Part shown: piece after piece, positions 50,301 through 63,973 of the stretch
Numbering within the stretch: position 1 is the first letter of the stretch
Layout: each line of letters starts with the position of its first letter
From: Aptenodytes patagonicus
Taxonomy: Eukaryota; Chordata; Aves; Sphenisciformes; Spheniscidae
DNA: 64,000 nt
Assembly (NCBI RefSeq): GCF_965638725.1
Contig: NC_134982.1
Coordinates: 78,444,155 to 78,508,154, forward strand
Direction of reading: 5' to 3'
Made by a program: the position numbers and the translations under genes
The notes under the pieces: generated by a model
Told to the model about the DNA's origin: nothing
Seen by the model: only the letters and a program-made list of their open reading frames with translations
Databases searched by the model: none

Positions 50301-53300
50301 GCCCAATTGCCACAGGGATGCGGCATCCTGGTCCAGGGCAGTCGTCTTGTTGGACCCAGAGCTGCCAATGGTACGTGCTAATGCCTGAATGTAAAAGGCC
50401 ACCCCAGCAGCCCTGTTTCAGCGGCTCTGGAAAACGACATCCAGGCTGTTTGGAAACTCACAATGCTGGTGCCAGTGTCTGTAGCACAACAGCTGCTAAG
50501 TCCACCATTGCCATAATAAAATGCAGGATCATGCCCTTATGGATGCACCTTGAGGTGTCTCAGACACCGAGACCCCTGGGTCTGCAGTCCGGCATTCAGG
50601 AGGCGCAGCACCACCAGACGTGTTGAGATCACCTGTGGGAACATCTGCTCTCCTCTGCTGCTCGTGGGAGGAAGAGGAAGCCCAGGCCACAGGCAGTACG
50701 AGCACGCGGCACCTCGTTCCCCCATGCCTTGAGGCCTCATGCATTGCCCCACACGAGCAAAGCCCAGGGCAGTGTGCAGACTGCAAAAAAAGCTGGAGAA
50801 CAGATTTGCTCTGTGGAGAGACCTTATGGGGTGCACTGATGTGAAGCAGGGGTGACCCCATGCCAGGGTAGGGGAGGTCCACCAGCCTTCCCTTGGAAGA
50901 AGTTGGCCCTTCACACCGCTTTGAGAGCAACATGGGAGAGCAGCGAGGAGCTGGAAACTGTCCAGTTTCCTTTGGGACAGACGCTGGCTGACCAAGCAGC
51001 ACCAGAAACCTGCACTCTCTTGCTTTCACCCCCAGATGTCATGTTTTTGTCTTTTTTTTCTCATTTCAGAGTTTCCTGCTTACTTGGTTGGAGTGTCCTG
51101 TGGGCTTCTCCCTCTGCTGGAAAGACAAAACACAGAATCCTCGACACACACTTTTTGCTGAGTTGGCTTCTTTTTTCTTTAGCTTGAGGAATTTAGGCAA
51201 TTAATAGTGCTGACATCTAACTGTATGCCTTAACATTAATCCTCTCCACGGAAGCAGGAAAAAAAAGCTTCTTGTGGTACCTGGTGTCTGCCTGATCAGC
51301 TGGACCACAGAACAAATCCTGCTTTAGTTCTTAGATAAGCCCCAGATAATCCTGGTCCTAAAGGATTTTTTTTTGTGTGCACGTCTTCCTTTTCATTAAT
51401 ATTCATGTCTTTTTAAAGTTGTTGTCAGCATATATGGGTTTGGCATGGAAGCATTGCGAAGTTCAAGAATGTACAGGCAGCAATGGACTTGAGAAATGGG
51501 ATGAAACAAACTCTCCTAGAACTACAGCTTAAGCAATCCTGTGTTGAATAAAGCAAAAGTGGACAATCTGGAAAAATGAAATAACCACAGCAAAAACATT
51601 ATTAAAAAATTTCACTACTGAATAAACTACAGTCAATAATCTGTAAAAACTTGGTTCAAAACCAAAAAATGCCCCACTCCCCCTTGCCCCCCCCTTCCAA
51701 GTGCTCTCCAAAGCTCTTTAGAAATAATCCTGGTTATCTATTTCACATTTTCATTTTTTATATAAGTCTAGAAACTTCTATGGCAATGGTGAATGGGTAC
51801 CGAAAAGCCTACAAACACATTTAAATAATAATCAGTTTGAGAAAAGGCATTAAGGGTGAGTAAAAGCTCTGTAGAAGAAAGAGTGTGTGAGTAAATTTGA
51901 CTTGGGATTTATGAGATTGGAGAGGAACTGTGTGTTAAGTGTGGATGTGAATTAGAGGAAGACTATACACAGAACATATTGGAAAGCTTAATGTGGCACA
52001 ATAAAGGAGGAAAAAGAAATAGTAAGCCACCCATCCTTGTGGAGTGAAGAGGGGAAAGAAGAAAAGAAGAGTACGGGAAAGAGGAGCGCTAATTTTTCTG
52101 GGCTGGTAGGACCTTTGCTAGATAACTCAGCCCTAGCCAGGTACAATTAGAGGAAATGAGTATCTCTCCATAAGCCTGTGGCTCCATGGAAGTGAGAACA
52201 GCAGCAGGCAGAGGACATCAGGACAGTGGAGAGAAAAGGGATGAATCCACCCCATTTTCCAGGGTGAGAGGTAGAAGCAATCAAAAGCATCATAAATGCT
52301 TAAAGATACAGGCTCTGCCTTGTGCGTTGTGTAAGGCATAGTGCTTTCTGAGGAGAGGAGGAAAGGTAAAATATTTCTTTGGTTCTCCTGGAAACACCCT
52401 TGCCTGGCAATCCAGCTGTTTTCACCTGACAGATCTCAGGTTAGCCTTCTGCGTGGCTAAATTTACATTTTGAAGGCAGGTAAAGCAAGCGCTGAAGCCA
52501 TCAGCTACAGTAAGCCCTCAGTGACATCCATCCCAGACATTCAGAGCAGGGAGATGGTAACTTGCTGCTCACAGCCTTTGTCTGTTTAATCTGCTGGGCT
52601 AGGCCCTGAGCGCAGAAATTGGCAAGAAAGATTAACTATGGTTTTAGTCACTTGGGTGTTTAAATTTTCCAGGCTTTTTTATGTACAACATCCTGTCAAA
52701 CACATTCACTGTTGTTTGTTTAAAAAACCCCAAGAAACCGCATACACAACCCAAAAGCTGCGGATGCTGCAGCACACTGGTGACATTTATGAGCCATGCC
52801 ACCCTCTTTTTCCATGTGGCAGCTCTTCCAGTGGGGGATTTTTATGGAACCTCTGCAGATCAGAAATAAAAAACACAAGAAACTCAATAACAAGCTCTCA
52901 AACCCTTTCCTTGATTACAGAGCACCATCTACTCAGGGCCAGGCAGGTCCTCCATGGACCACTCGCAAGCCCCTCAGCGCAGCTGGTGGTGGCTGCTGAG
53001 CCCAGCCCAAGGTGTTTTTGGGGTACAAGGTTGCATGGCAGTGCGTATCACTGTTTGTCTCGCTGCAAACACTCCCCAACGCTGGCTGAGGACTTCCAGG
53101 CAACCTGGCATCACGAGGCACTGCAGAGGAGGGACAACCCTGTTTTTTAACATGTGCCGCAGCCACGCCTGGCTAATTATCCAGCTTGCAGCCTGAGGGT
53201 GGGGGCACTTGTTTTGGGCTGGTAGGGTGGAGAGGTCCCTGGGACAGCAGGGAAAGGCACCAGCATCCTCCATGAGGGTGGCTGGGAGGCTACAGGGGAC

Positions 53301-56300
53301 CGTGTCCATACCTACTTTGCTGCAGGGCACTAGCAGAAAATGGCACCAATGGGGTAATCTTCAGATGAGAGAGCAGAGGGGTACCTGGGTGGGCAAGCTG
53401 CAGCCCCGATGCTGGAGGAGCCCTCCCTGGAAAGCAGCAAGGGTTGCTGAGGCTCTGCAACCCCATGCAGAGGTGTCACCTCCACTCGACACAGAGGGCA
53501 GATGTGCGTGGGGTTCCCCAGGCCTGCAACTCTGTATCAGACAAGGTGGTCCAGGAGAAAGCTCCAGGCTCTGGAGAAAGCTCATGTAGATAGGGCAATG
53601 CAGGTCTCTTTGCATGCTACTCAGGAGAATTTTCTCTAGCACCCTCCCAGGCAGCTAGTGAATGAACAGCCTTGGCAGATTTTGTGTATGCTTAGGACTC
53701 CAGTATGTGTACAAAAAGACATTAATGAAACTAAAATATTGCACCTCTTCTCCTTTCTCTGAGGGGTCCTATTGTATCTGCAGGAAATTTTGGAGTTGAA
53801 TAGGGGTATTGGGTAAAAGGTACCAGGGAAACAAGAAAGTCCGGGCAGCTTTCCAGCAATATTGTTACTACTAACTTTTCCCGGGCTGCAGTTCTTCAGT
53901 GTATAACAAGCATGAATAAATATATATACAATTGTAAATTTTAAACTTTGTGGCAAGGCAGCTGCTCTAACTGGTGTTCGCTATTCCCTTGTCCCTTCAT
54001 TCAGCACTCTGGGATATTCAAAGCTTTGCTGTACTAAGACTTTGCTTTTATGCCTTGTTGTGTAGTTGCTGAACTGCCCATACTGGTCAAGAGCAGCACG
54101 GCTTCCTCCCACTACAACCTCTGCATTTCCTAGCGACTTCCTCCGAGTGGTTTCATACCTCCTGGTAATTGCACATGGGCACGGGGGAGACATCTCCTGA
54201 CCGCTTTACCCATTTCAACATGGCTTTGCACAGTGCACCTCGGTCAACAGCTGAGTGCCAGCGATGCTCTTGAAAGGAGGACTGCCAGCTGCAGCCATCT
54301 CCTGAAGGACTGCTAACACGTGATGAGCTTTCCTGTTGCTGCAGGACCTGAGACACTCTTGTTTGCTGAAAATCAAGAGGACATGGCTGAAGGCCATGTC
54401 AAGTGCATGCTCTTCCCTCCAGAAGACCTTGCTTTTCTTGCTCTGCTGTAGATGAGGTTGCTTTGCTGCTGCAGGGCTTGGACCATGCGCAGGTGATGTG
54501 GGCTTGTGCCTCTCATTGCCATGTCATGCACTTCCACACCACCACTTTCCAAGGGTCAGTAGCTATCCCAGTTGAACACCTTCAGGGGTTTTGTGTTGGA
54601 TGTCACCTCAAATATGCCGGTGGGAGCTGTTACTAGCTAACAGGTCATGCCTGGCCATGAGCTTTCAGACACCCTCTGCAAGGACACATAGCCAGGGCAG
54701 CCAAGGGCAAAGAGGGCAGATGCCTACAAAGTAAACCCAGAGAGTGACCTCCCTGACATTTAAAAACATGCTGATTTAGTACTTCTATACAGGAAGGGAA
54801 CAAGAGATTAAGGAAGTTTTAATCTTCCTTAAAAGTCCTTTGGGCCACTGAAATGCTGTTTTGATCCTTTAGTACTGGGGCATCTTGATAATAAATTCCT
54901 TGGAAACATCCTGCAAAGCTTAGACAGACTATATTGACTTATCTTTTAATTTATAAACTCAAAGAGTCTGCATGTCAATAAATTATGGGGTTCATGAGCA
55001 ATGACATCATTCAGCTATTTCCTGACTCCCTTCTGCTGAAGACTGGCTCAGTGAACAGTGGCCAAGAAGGACAGCTGAGCTGAATCTTGTCCTGCACCGC
55101 CGTAGTCTGGACCTGGCAGCATATGTGACCCACGCTGTAACTGGCAGAGTTTTTTGTCTGGTTTCCAGAGAGCTTGGGTAAATATGCTTTTTGCCATATA
55201 GCTTCCATCCCTGCTCAAACATTTTCTGAGCACGCTTTCAGTTGGCTTCAGAAATGGCTCCCTGCATGAAAAATTCCCATCAGCAAGATTTTCCTCTATT
55301 TATCTTTCTGTTTCGCACTGTTTATACCACTTCCCTCTGACCTGCTTTATTTATCCCCCTCTCCCTCCGTTCCTGCCAGAAATTTTCACTTATTTTATAC
55401 ATAAAGTCCCACAATTTGCAATTAACTTTCCCTTTAAAAACAACCCTCTCCACCTCATACAAGCTCAGTTTGCCTTCTCTGCAGCACTCCATAGCTTGAG
55501 CTTGGCTCAGTTGTTTTCCTCAAACACAGCATTAAAGAAAAGCTGTAATCATGCCCCTTTTCGCATGAGTAATGCAACCAAGAGAAGGTTTTTTTTTTCA
55601 CCTGGCTCTCCCCCAACACCCTTTCAAGTCAACCCCACTAACATGCCTGCATCATTTTATAGTGCATTGACACAAGCCCAATCCATGGGCTTCCAGCTGA
55701 GTTCAGTGCTGTGTAGCCCTCAAAGAACAAGGTCCTTAGAGGTATTTAGGTATTTAAGTGCTTAGGTACATTTGGATCCATTTAAGGTTTGTCTCATGGG
55801 TCTCGGTTTATCCATCTTCCATGGGGTGCTTTGGCAAAGAAGCGTAAATCCAGTTAAATACCTGAGGAGAGGAAACCAGCCTGGGAAGGGAGCCTGACTG
55901 GAGGCTGATGGGGCCTTGCAGTGGCGGTCAGTCAGCGACCTGTAGTTGGAGACAAGGTCTGATCGAGGGTCTTCTCCATCCCATGAGGCTCAGTGGAAGC
56001 AGGGTGAGATACCCGTGCCCACAGGAGCAATCTAGTCTCGCTGCCCAAACCCAGCTATGTTTTGGGTGTGGATAGCATCATATGGAAACCAGAAGGGAAC
56101 AGCAGAGGGCAAAGAGGTGGCAGGGAGCAGGAAAGGGTAATGCTGTGAAAGTCTGGGTCCACCTTGGGCCAGTCCTGTACCCCAAAGCCATGCTTCTAGA
56201 AGCAAACAAGCCTTACCAGGGAGAGAGCAAGCACCCTACTTTAGCACCTTCCTTCTTTCACTCCAGTTAAGTAGGGTTGAATACTTTCTGCCTCCTCCAC

Positions 56301-57685
56301 GCAATGTGGGGGTGGCAAAGCTGCCCAGCAAGTCAATTAGCATTGTGTATCAGGAAACTCCACCTTTCTCTACGCAGATGACACTTCGCAGAGACCCGAG
56401 CTCTTCCCTCCTTTCTAATGACTGGTTATTTGCTCGCAACAATTTTGAAGCCTTGCGTGAGTGCTGCGAAGTGCTGCTTTACGAGGTTATGTCATTATCC
56501 ACGTGTTTTTGCTAGCATTTTGCTGGCTTCTTGTGTTTCAGTTGCAGCTTGAGGACTTGATGCTTATTTTAAGGTAAGTCCAAGAGAGTTCAGTTTTCCC
56601 AGATGCTACAAGAGGAAGAAGTTCTTGTTGGGGCCATTTGTACATAAGCATCCTGCCTCACTCTGAGCCACAGCCTCTTGCTGTCAGTGACACCCCAAGG
56701 GGGAGTGCATTGCTCTTGTCTGTCTGCTGCAGCCCAACGTGAAACCCTGCCATCTTCGTGGAGCTGTTTCCAGCCTTCTAATCTTCCCCCCTGCCCTGCG
56801 TGCACCTTCCCAGCCAGTAACAGTCCCCGCAGCAAGAGTTCAGTGCAGCATGGCCCCTTGCGAAGTGTTTTGTATGCCTAGCCACAGCCCTGCACCAAGC
56901 TGCCTGCTGAGGCAATAGAGTTCACAATTGCTTCCAATAAGGGTTGGCTGGGAGGTCTGGTGCACCCCAGAAGCTCGTGTGGGAGGAGGCATGCCCAGGG
57001 CACTGGGTGTGCATGCTAAACACAGCAGCATTTTCTGCGGTGCCCATCGCTGGGAAGCTCGTGAGATGTGCCATGGCTCTCTTCCTGATCCTTTGCTGAT
57101 CCCAAGAGGGCTTGCTGCGTTAGTAACGCAGGTGCCATTGTAGTGGGCTTGGCACTGATAGGGCCCTGAGACTGATGCCAAAGCATCAGTCAGCACGTCT
57201 GTCCTAGGTATTGGCTGCTCCCAGAATTTGGCTTCCAGGGGATATCCTTGGAAATGAAGGCCTTCCCATGGTCAGTGCAATCCGCCCTCCAGATGTCACT
57301 GCTGCTGCACGAATCCCTGCCACGCAATCCTCCCCGAGCAGTCTGCAGTAACGGAGAATGTGATAAAATAGCTTTGCACACTTTTTTCCTTCCTTCATTG
57401 ATTTTTCTCGCCACTACTGCCTCACTCTAGATTGGAACAAGGCCAGAAAATTTCCAACTCTTGGTGGCGCACCGCCCTGAATTCACTGCAGAGATGACAC
57501 GTGCCTGGAACTGAGCAGGAGCTCTCATACTGACGCCACATTTGCTGCTTACTGTAAAAGCTTTCTTCCTGGAGACCCCATTGATAAAGCAGTGGGTTAG
57601 GTTGCCAATTAACCAGGGCTCGGCCAGAGCTAGCAGCAGACCCTGAGATCTGGATGGCATTTGGGTTTTTTCCTGTCATTGTTTG

Positions 57686-57727
57686 GGTTTTTTGTTTGTT
57701 TGTTTGTTTGTTTTTTGTTTTTTTCCC
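57686..57727. repeat. (TTTG)n microsatellite with T runs
   Basis: Tandem GTTT units (at least five uninterrupted) are flanked by T runs and a following C6. It is a simple sequence repeat in intergenic DNA. Confidence 0.8.
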
Positions 57728-58214
57728 CCCTGTGCTATTGCTGATGTGACAAGATAGCCCTTGCCCCTTGGTCTTGCACCATGTGAAACACTGGGATGCT
57801 GTTCAGTCTTTAACCTGGGGGGGAGTGCAGGGCTGGACCCACACACTGCTAATAGTTTCCTGGACTGCCCGTCCTAGTCAATCCAATAACTAGAACATAA
57901 CTGAAAGTCATCTTTAGTGCTAATGTCCCTGCTAATATCTGTAGCTCTGGTCCTGCCCAGCCCCGTCCCTCCCCTGCTACAGCTTGTGGTGCTCTGACTT
58001 GGCTTTCTTACACTACAGACCCCATTTGTGGGGTTCTTTTTATCTCCTGTTCCCACTCACAACTGAAAACACTCTACCGAATGCTCTCCCTCCTTTTAAA
58101 GCAGTTTAATCAAACCCACCTCTGCAGAGGAGATCCTTTGCCTCTCCATTTGCTTTCCCATTGTGGTGAGGCCTCTTAAAGCCACCTACAACTATTAGAG
58201 GTGCAATATCCTCA

Positions 58215-58425
58215 CCTTATCTGGGATGATGCCAGAGATGATGGATAAAATGCTCTTTCATAGTCCTTAACTACTTATATAGGATAAGTAGTGGGATAAT
58301 TATATGGGATAAATAGTGGGATAAGTATATGGGATAAACTGGCTCTTTTATAGTCCTTAACCTTATATGGGATGATGCCAGAAATGATGGATAAAATGCC
58401 TCTTTCGTAGTCGTTAACTACTTTG
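58215..58425. repeat. Nested tandem repeat: two 62-65 nt copies around about 25-nt units
   Basis: Copy 1 (58215-58276) and copy 2 (58361-58425) share CCTTATNTGGGATGATGCCAG, GATGGATAAAATG, CTCTTTC and TAGTCNTTAACTACTT, offset by 146 nt. Between them, units of about 25 nt built on GGGATAA-TAGTGGGATAA and TATATGGGATAA repeat two to three times (about 58280-58340). A partial CTCTTTTATAGTCCTTAAC at about 58343 is a third copy of the 3' half. This looks like a local minisatellite expanded by slippage or unequal exchange. No coding potential was seen. Confidence 0.8.
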
Positions 58426-61400
58426 TAAAAATACTCTAGAGCTTGGTGCATGCCATTTTGGCTACGCAATGGGGTTACAGGGATTTTAAATGTACTAAGT
58501 GTGTGTTATTAAACAAATAGCAACAGCTGGTAACAGCAGAACGCATTGCAAAAATTCCTGAGCTGCTGCCACTCACTGGCATCATTGCGTTAGTTTTGCA
58601 ATGTCTAAATGCTGCCCTGCAAATGTCCAATTTCCACTTTTAATTCTCATAAAACCCAAAGGAGAGGTCTAGAAGGAGTTCCCTTTCCCACTGTGTGCCA
58701 ATAAGTCCAATACGCTATCCCTCTTAGCACAGAGCAAGGAAAGGCAAAGGAAGACAGAAAGCCTCTTCTATACTGAAAAGACAATAACCTCTTTTTCTTC
58801 ATAGACATAGAGACCAGAATTGGTGGATAAATAATAAGGCTTGTTTTCTAACCCGTTTTCTGACTTCCAGCAGTATTTACTGACTGGAAAGGAAATCCAC
58901 GTCTGACATTTCTCCATAGGCATTTCTGATACTGTGCGCACAAGGGAGAGGAGGGCTTGTGTTACGGAGAGCACGGACGGAATTGCTGGGCTTGGCCCTA
59001 GCCAACTCCCACTCAAATCATCGGTGTCCTCAGCCTCCTCCTGCGGGCTGTGGCGCAGGGTTATACTTAAACGCCTGACTATTCCTGGCACAGGGAGGGG
59101 CAGAGGCTGGCGTGAACCTGCCCAGTTCCCAACAAGTCCCTGAGGCCGGTCTTCAGCTGCCACGCACCCGGCGTCCTGGCACCCTCCAGCTCTCGCAGGC
59201 AAACGTGACGGCAGCTCCCTGGCAGGGGTGAGGGATGGGGTCTCTCCTGGTCTAGCTGACCATGAAAGGGGGGCGAGGGGCGGTGGCAATGGGCAAGCGG
59301 CTGGTTGCTGCAGCTGTGCATGTGAGAAATGGACGACTGGCTGAAATGACGTGCTTTGCCATGCAGGATGGGAGGGGTCATGCAATTCATCATGAAGCAG
59401 ATCTGGCCTCAGCAACCCTCCAGAAGCACGTTGATGGGAAAGAAATACTCAGGGATGCTCTTGTATCTGCAGCTGACACCACTGAGTGGAGAAAAAGAGA
59501 TCTCTCCTGCCTCTAGACCAAAAGACAGAAGCAGAGTCTTCTTCAGAAGCAGAGAGGTGTGAGACAAGCCACTCTCCTCCAGCCGCGTGCTGCTTGTGGA
59601 GGTACACCTTCCTGCAAGAACGTGAAGAAGCACGAAGCTTTATAGAAACACAACACAGGTTTCTGTTTTAATGAGAAAATAATTATATACTTGCATTGTA
59701 GGCCTCACAGTCACTATAAAACAGAAGCAAGATAACATTTAAGTGGTTAACATACAGAAAGCCAGGTATTGTTTAAACTGGTTGATAAGTCATGACAAGG
59801 ATGCCGCCTTTTGGTTGCCAAACACGTCAATGCTACTGTATTTTCCTTCAGATAATGTCAGTATGGAGCACGATGAAGCCCAAACTGGCAGCTTTTAAAA
59901 CGAATTGTTCAGAAAACCTGCACTGTAACCCCAAACTGATTATAATCACAAATGCTAATGCTTAACTATTTCTCAATACACAGTTTCATTAAAACCAGTC
60001 TTCGCCACGGGAAAGGATCTGAGCGTTTCTTTTGTGGAGAAAAAGTTAACTCTGCAATAGTGCTCTTTTGTTGCATTTGATATAGTAATATATAGATAGA
60101 TATGTATTACTGGCGTATACTTATAAACACCTAAGCTGGGTAGCATGCAAATGAAATAACAGAGGCAAGTAAACTGCATTGCACTCGTGTTAGCACAGCA
60201 CTGAATGTGTGCTGCTGACTACGAGTGTCCATAATTTCTGGAAGAGAAAAACTTTGCTGGGTGGAAAGTCTGGCTGTCCTGCACTGATACATGCAAATAC
60301 TTTCGTTGCAGGAGCTGAAAGCGAATGCTTTTAGCGCAGAGGACTCCTGCCTGGCCTCTCTCCACCAGCACATCCCCTTTCTAGGGGAACAATTTAATTT
60401 TCACTTCAAAGACTGAGGGCTGATTGTGGCGGTAGGGGAGGATGTGGCAAAGCATGAAGAGATATCTCATGATGGGTGATCAATGTCATTGGCTTCCAGT
60501 GAGAGAGCGGGAAGAAAAAACAGGCCTCCAGGCTAAAGAAAATAAAAATGCAGGTTCCTGGGTAGGCAGCCCAGGGCTGCCCCAGTTTCAGGAGCAAATA
60601 CTGGGGGAAGACCACCTCACTGTAAGTACAAGGGCCGTCTCCTCTGCTCAGGAAACCCCTTTTTCCCAGCCTCACTTACGCTCTCCCCAAGGGTGGAGGG
60701 AGCCAGGACTCCTCTTGGTACAGATGCACAGAGCTCATGGATGCGGCTACATGATGCACGGTCTCACTAGAGTGCTGCATTGGTGGTGTTGCTTTTCCTA
60801 CAGCCTTATGGTAACGACCCGCCTGCAGACGTGAATCAGTTCACTGTCGGTTGCCATGTCTGAACAACGGGTCCACTTCATTAGGTATGTAATTCCTTCA
60901 TAGGCATGGTGCCTCCCCATGCACCTGGGTTTAGAGAGCATCCTTGAGATAAGCTCGCTGCCCTTATCACAGTGAACACTCAGTTCAGCAGGGTTTTCTT
61001 CTGTTTAATAGCACTTAGGGAGACAATTGACAGAACTGAGTTAACGGGTATGTATAATTGTATCTGCTACAATTCCCTGAAAATAAGCCTCAAAATGATA
61101 GTGTCCATGGACAGAAATCACATACTGGAGGAACTGAAGGTGGTGGTGGGGGAATCATTTGGTTGCAAGCTCTGTGTTTGTTTAAGAAAAGCACCAGAAG
61201 TATGTTCACAGTATCGGTACTCATTTTAAATGAGCTCACTGTTTCAGGATAAAACAGCACAGCAGGTCATGAAACCAAGGAAAGGCTTAAGGGAGGACCA
61301 GTATCCTGGCTGATGGTTTTTTAAAAAGATGTCAAAATAATAATTGTTTATAAAAAAGACAGAATATTTTCTATAGAAAAAAGCTCAGTGTCTTTTTTTC

Positions 61401-61790
61401 TGTCACCTCCCAAACTTGTTGGTTTCTAGTCCAGAAATTATGGTTCCCGGTTGTAAAATATTCCTATTGTATTGCTTGCATGAAAAGAAAGAGTAAACCT
61501 GCAGCCTCTATACTACATACAAATACAAAGCACAAGAATAAATACCACATTTCTTTTCCTAATTGTCAGCTTACAAAACTGGTCAATACTTTGCAATTGT
61601 GACTCATGCAAATACCATGTTGGGTCAAATTTTAATATCACAAATACTGCATTAACTCAGTGCCTTGTTTTTATATCCCCTTTCAGAAAAAAAAAAAAAG
61701 AAATTAGCACTCACCCCTATAGCTGGTAAACAGCTTTGGAGAAAATAATCAGTACACACACTGCCATACACTTTCTGGTATGCCAGCCTC

Positions 61791-61860
61791 ACACACACGC
61801 CCGCACGCACACATGCACATGCACGCACACACATGCCCACATGCCCACACAGATTCACAC
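61791..61860. repeat. CA-rich alternating purine-pyrimidine tract
   Basis: About 70 nt of CACA, CGCA and CATGCA or CATGCC units form a degenerate (CA)n microsatellite. The alternating pattern could favour Z-DNA. It lies in intergenic DNA. Confidence 0.8.
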
Positions 61861-62526
61861 TAATCCTTCACTGCTGACCCCAAGCCTAAGCAGTAACTAA
61901 AGGCTCTACGGTTTGCTTGTAGCGCTGAAAACACTGGCTGAATGGCGAAAATGTTGTTTTCTTCCCTTGTCTGCTCTTCCTTGCTCACTCCTTCCAACTC
62001 ATTATGCCCTTTAGCTTTTTTGTTGCCTGGAAACGTGAAGACTTCCACAAAGCACTCTACTTCAAAGGCTTTTTATGTTGTATAAATATAGTTGAAGACG
62101 TAACTATCTTTCTTCTTTATTTCATACCTCTTTCTAGGCCAGGGTCTGGCTTAGTTCAATTATTGCCTCATTTAAAAATTAAATGTCCTTTATTTGTATC
62201 CCTTTCCCACTACCTTTTAACTTCAAGTTATCCATCTTCATAGATTTTACACATATGCCATTCTTTTCCCTCCCCACCATCAAAAAATAGTTGTCATCCG
62301 CTAAATACAGATTTTTCTATTTAGAAACTTTGTTACGTAAATATGCTCTGAGAACCTGGAGCTCAGGTGATATTGCAAGCATATAGGATCCTAAAGCTAA
62401 GGTAATCCATTTGGCTTAGCTCTCATCCCCATCTATTCCACTCCTAAATTGTGATGGCTTGTGTTTGCAACACAAGGACTGTTTTACTGAGTCTACTGGA
62501 TTGTACATTTGCAATAACCGCCTCTG

Positions 62527-62541
62527 TTTTTTTTTTTTTTT
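62527..62541. repeat. T15 homopolymer
   Basis: Fifteen consecutive T, on the minus strand A15. No retroelement body was recognised next to it. Confidence 0.8.
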
Positions 62542-63202
62542 CCTTTTAAACAGATAAATTACTAGAAAGGGGAGCAGAACCCAGCCCCCCCCAAAAAAGC
62601 CCCAATCCCAAACCCAACCCTTCAGTCCTCTCAAAGAAATAGCAACAGAGGGCAATATCGTTGTGTTTTGTGGCTGGATAGAGTACGCTGAAGTAACGCC
62701 GACAGTCTCGGTGCAGCGGCTGTGGGAGGCGAAGGAACTGCAGGAGGGTCCGATGGGAGCTGCTGGGGGGGACGGTGATCCTGTGGGCAAGGCAGGGCTG
62801 TCAATTCAGTCAGCTGAAAGCACGAGCATGAGCCCTGGCCGCAGGGTCCTCCACGCCGACCTCCCGCCACACACCTGCAGTCTGTGGGGACAACCGCCCC
62901 CTTGTCCCGTTCCCCCCCGAGGGCTCCCACCCCCCGGACCCTCCCCATTGCATTATTTCAGAAGGGGGATGGAGGGAAGAAGGGGGTATTTTCTAGGTGA
63001 GTTTTTCCTGTTGTTTTAGGATTGCCAGGAGTTGGATCATTTCTGTGTCTATGTGCATCACTGAGTTTGTTGTGTATTTAATAAATATTGGACTAAAATG
63101 CTGCTGCTTTCATGGTGTTTTTTGTGTTTGTTTCTTTTTCTTCCTTTCTCTCTTTTTGGTTTCGGCGTGCCTGGTCGCTGTCTTCACGCTGCAGCGTGGT
63201 TA

Positions 63203-63328
<126 letters not shown>

Positions 63329-63484
63329 TCAGCTGCCTGTGGCCCCCATGCCAGGGTGCCCCACACCGCGCGCCTGGGGAAGGCAGGCAGAGACCAGCCG
63401 GGCCAGCCCTTCCCGCAGGGCTCCCAGTGCCGCACCTCGTGCAAACTCTGAGGACTCATGCGATGAAGTGCTTGCCGATGTGAA

Positions 63485-63501
63485 GGGGGGTAGGGGGGGG
63501 G
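63485..63501 (+). repeat. G-run pair (G6-TA-G9), G-quadruplex-capable
   Basis: Six G, TA, then nine G. This is long enough to supply four G-tracts within 17 nt, so quadruplex formation is plausible on the plus strand. It sits in a GC-richer intergenic patch. Confidence 0.6.
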
Positions 63502-63973
63502 ATGGCACACAAGAGCAAAGCCACACCATGGGAGGACAGAAGTGGTAGGAGTTGTCTGGCAGCATCCAGCTCGCTTCAGGGGAGCGCCCGCTGCCCCTTA
63601 CCAGCCCAGCTGCACATTGCCCCATCCCTGCCTGGGGAAGGCAGGGGACGGGGTCTTGGTCCTCTCCCCAGAGGCAGCTGCAGACCGTGGTTACCAGGAG
63701 CCAGCAGCCACCTGGCAGCTTTGTCCAGAGGCTGCTTTGGAGCTGCATGTGCAGCCTGGAAAGCAGTCTGCTGCTTATTTCAGCACGTCACCCCCCCAGG
63801 CAGAACTAGGCAGCCCCCCCTGCATCTTCTTCTCGTGCTCTTTGGCTTGCAACTATGCCAACAGGAAAGCCTATCACTCCATGCATATGGGAAAGGAGAT
63901 TTACACAAGGAGGACCTGCACAGCTTGCAGAGTCTGGTACAAGATGGGCCCTGATACGTTTAGGTATTTTTCA

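Noticed and set aside
50529-51029. 166-codon minus-strand ORF
   Set aside because: It lies in a GC-rich patch with several overlapping ORFs in other frames. The composition is Ser/Pro/Arg-rich, with no family resemblance or splice context.
52638-53150. 170-codon plus-strand ORF
   Set aside because: No recognisable motif. Three other frames are also open here, as expected by chance in this composition.
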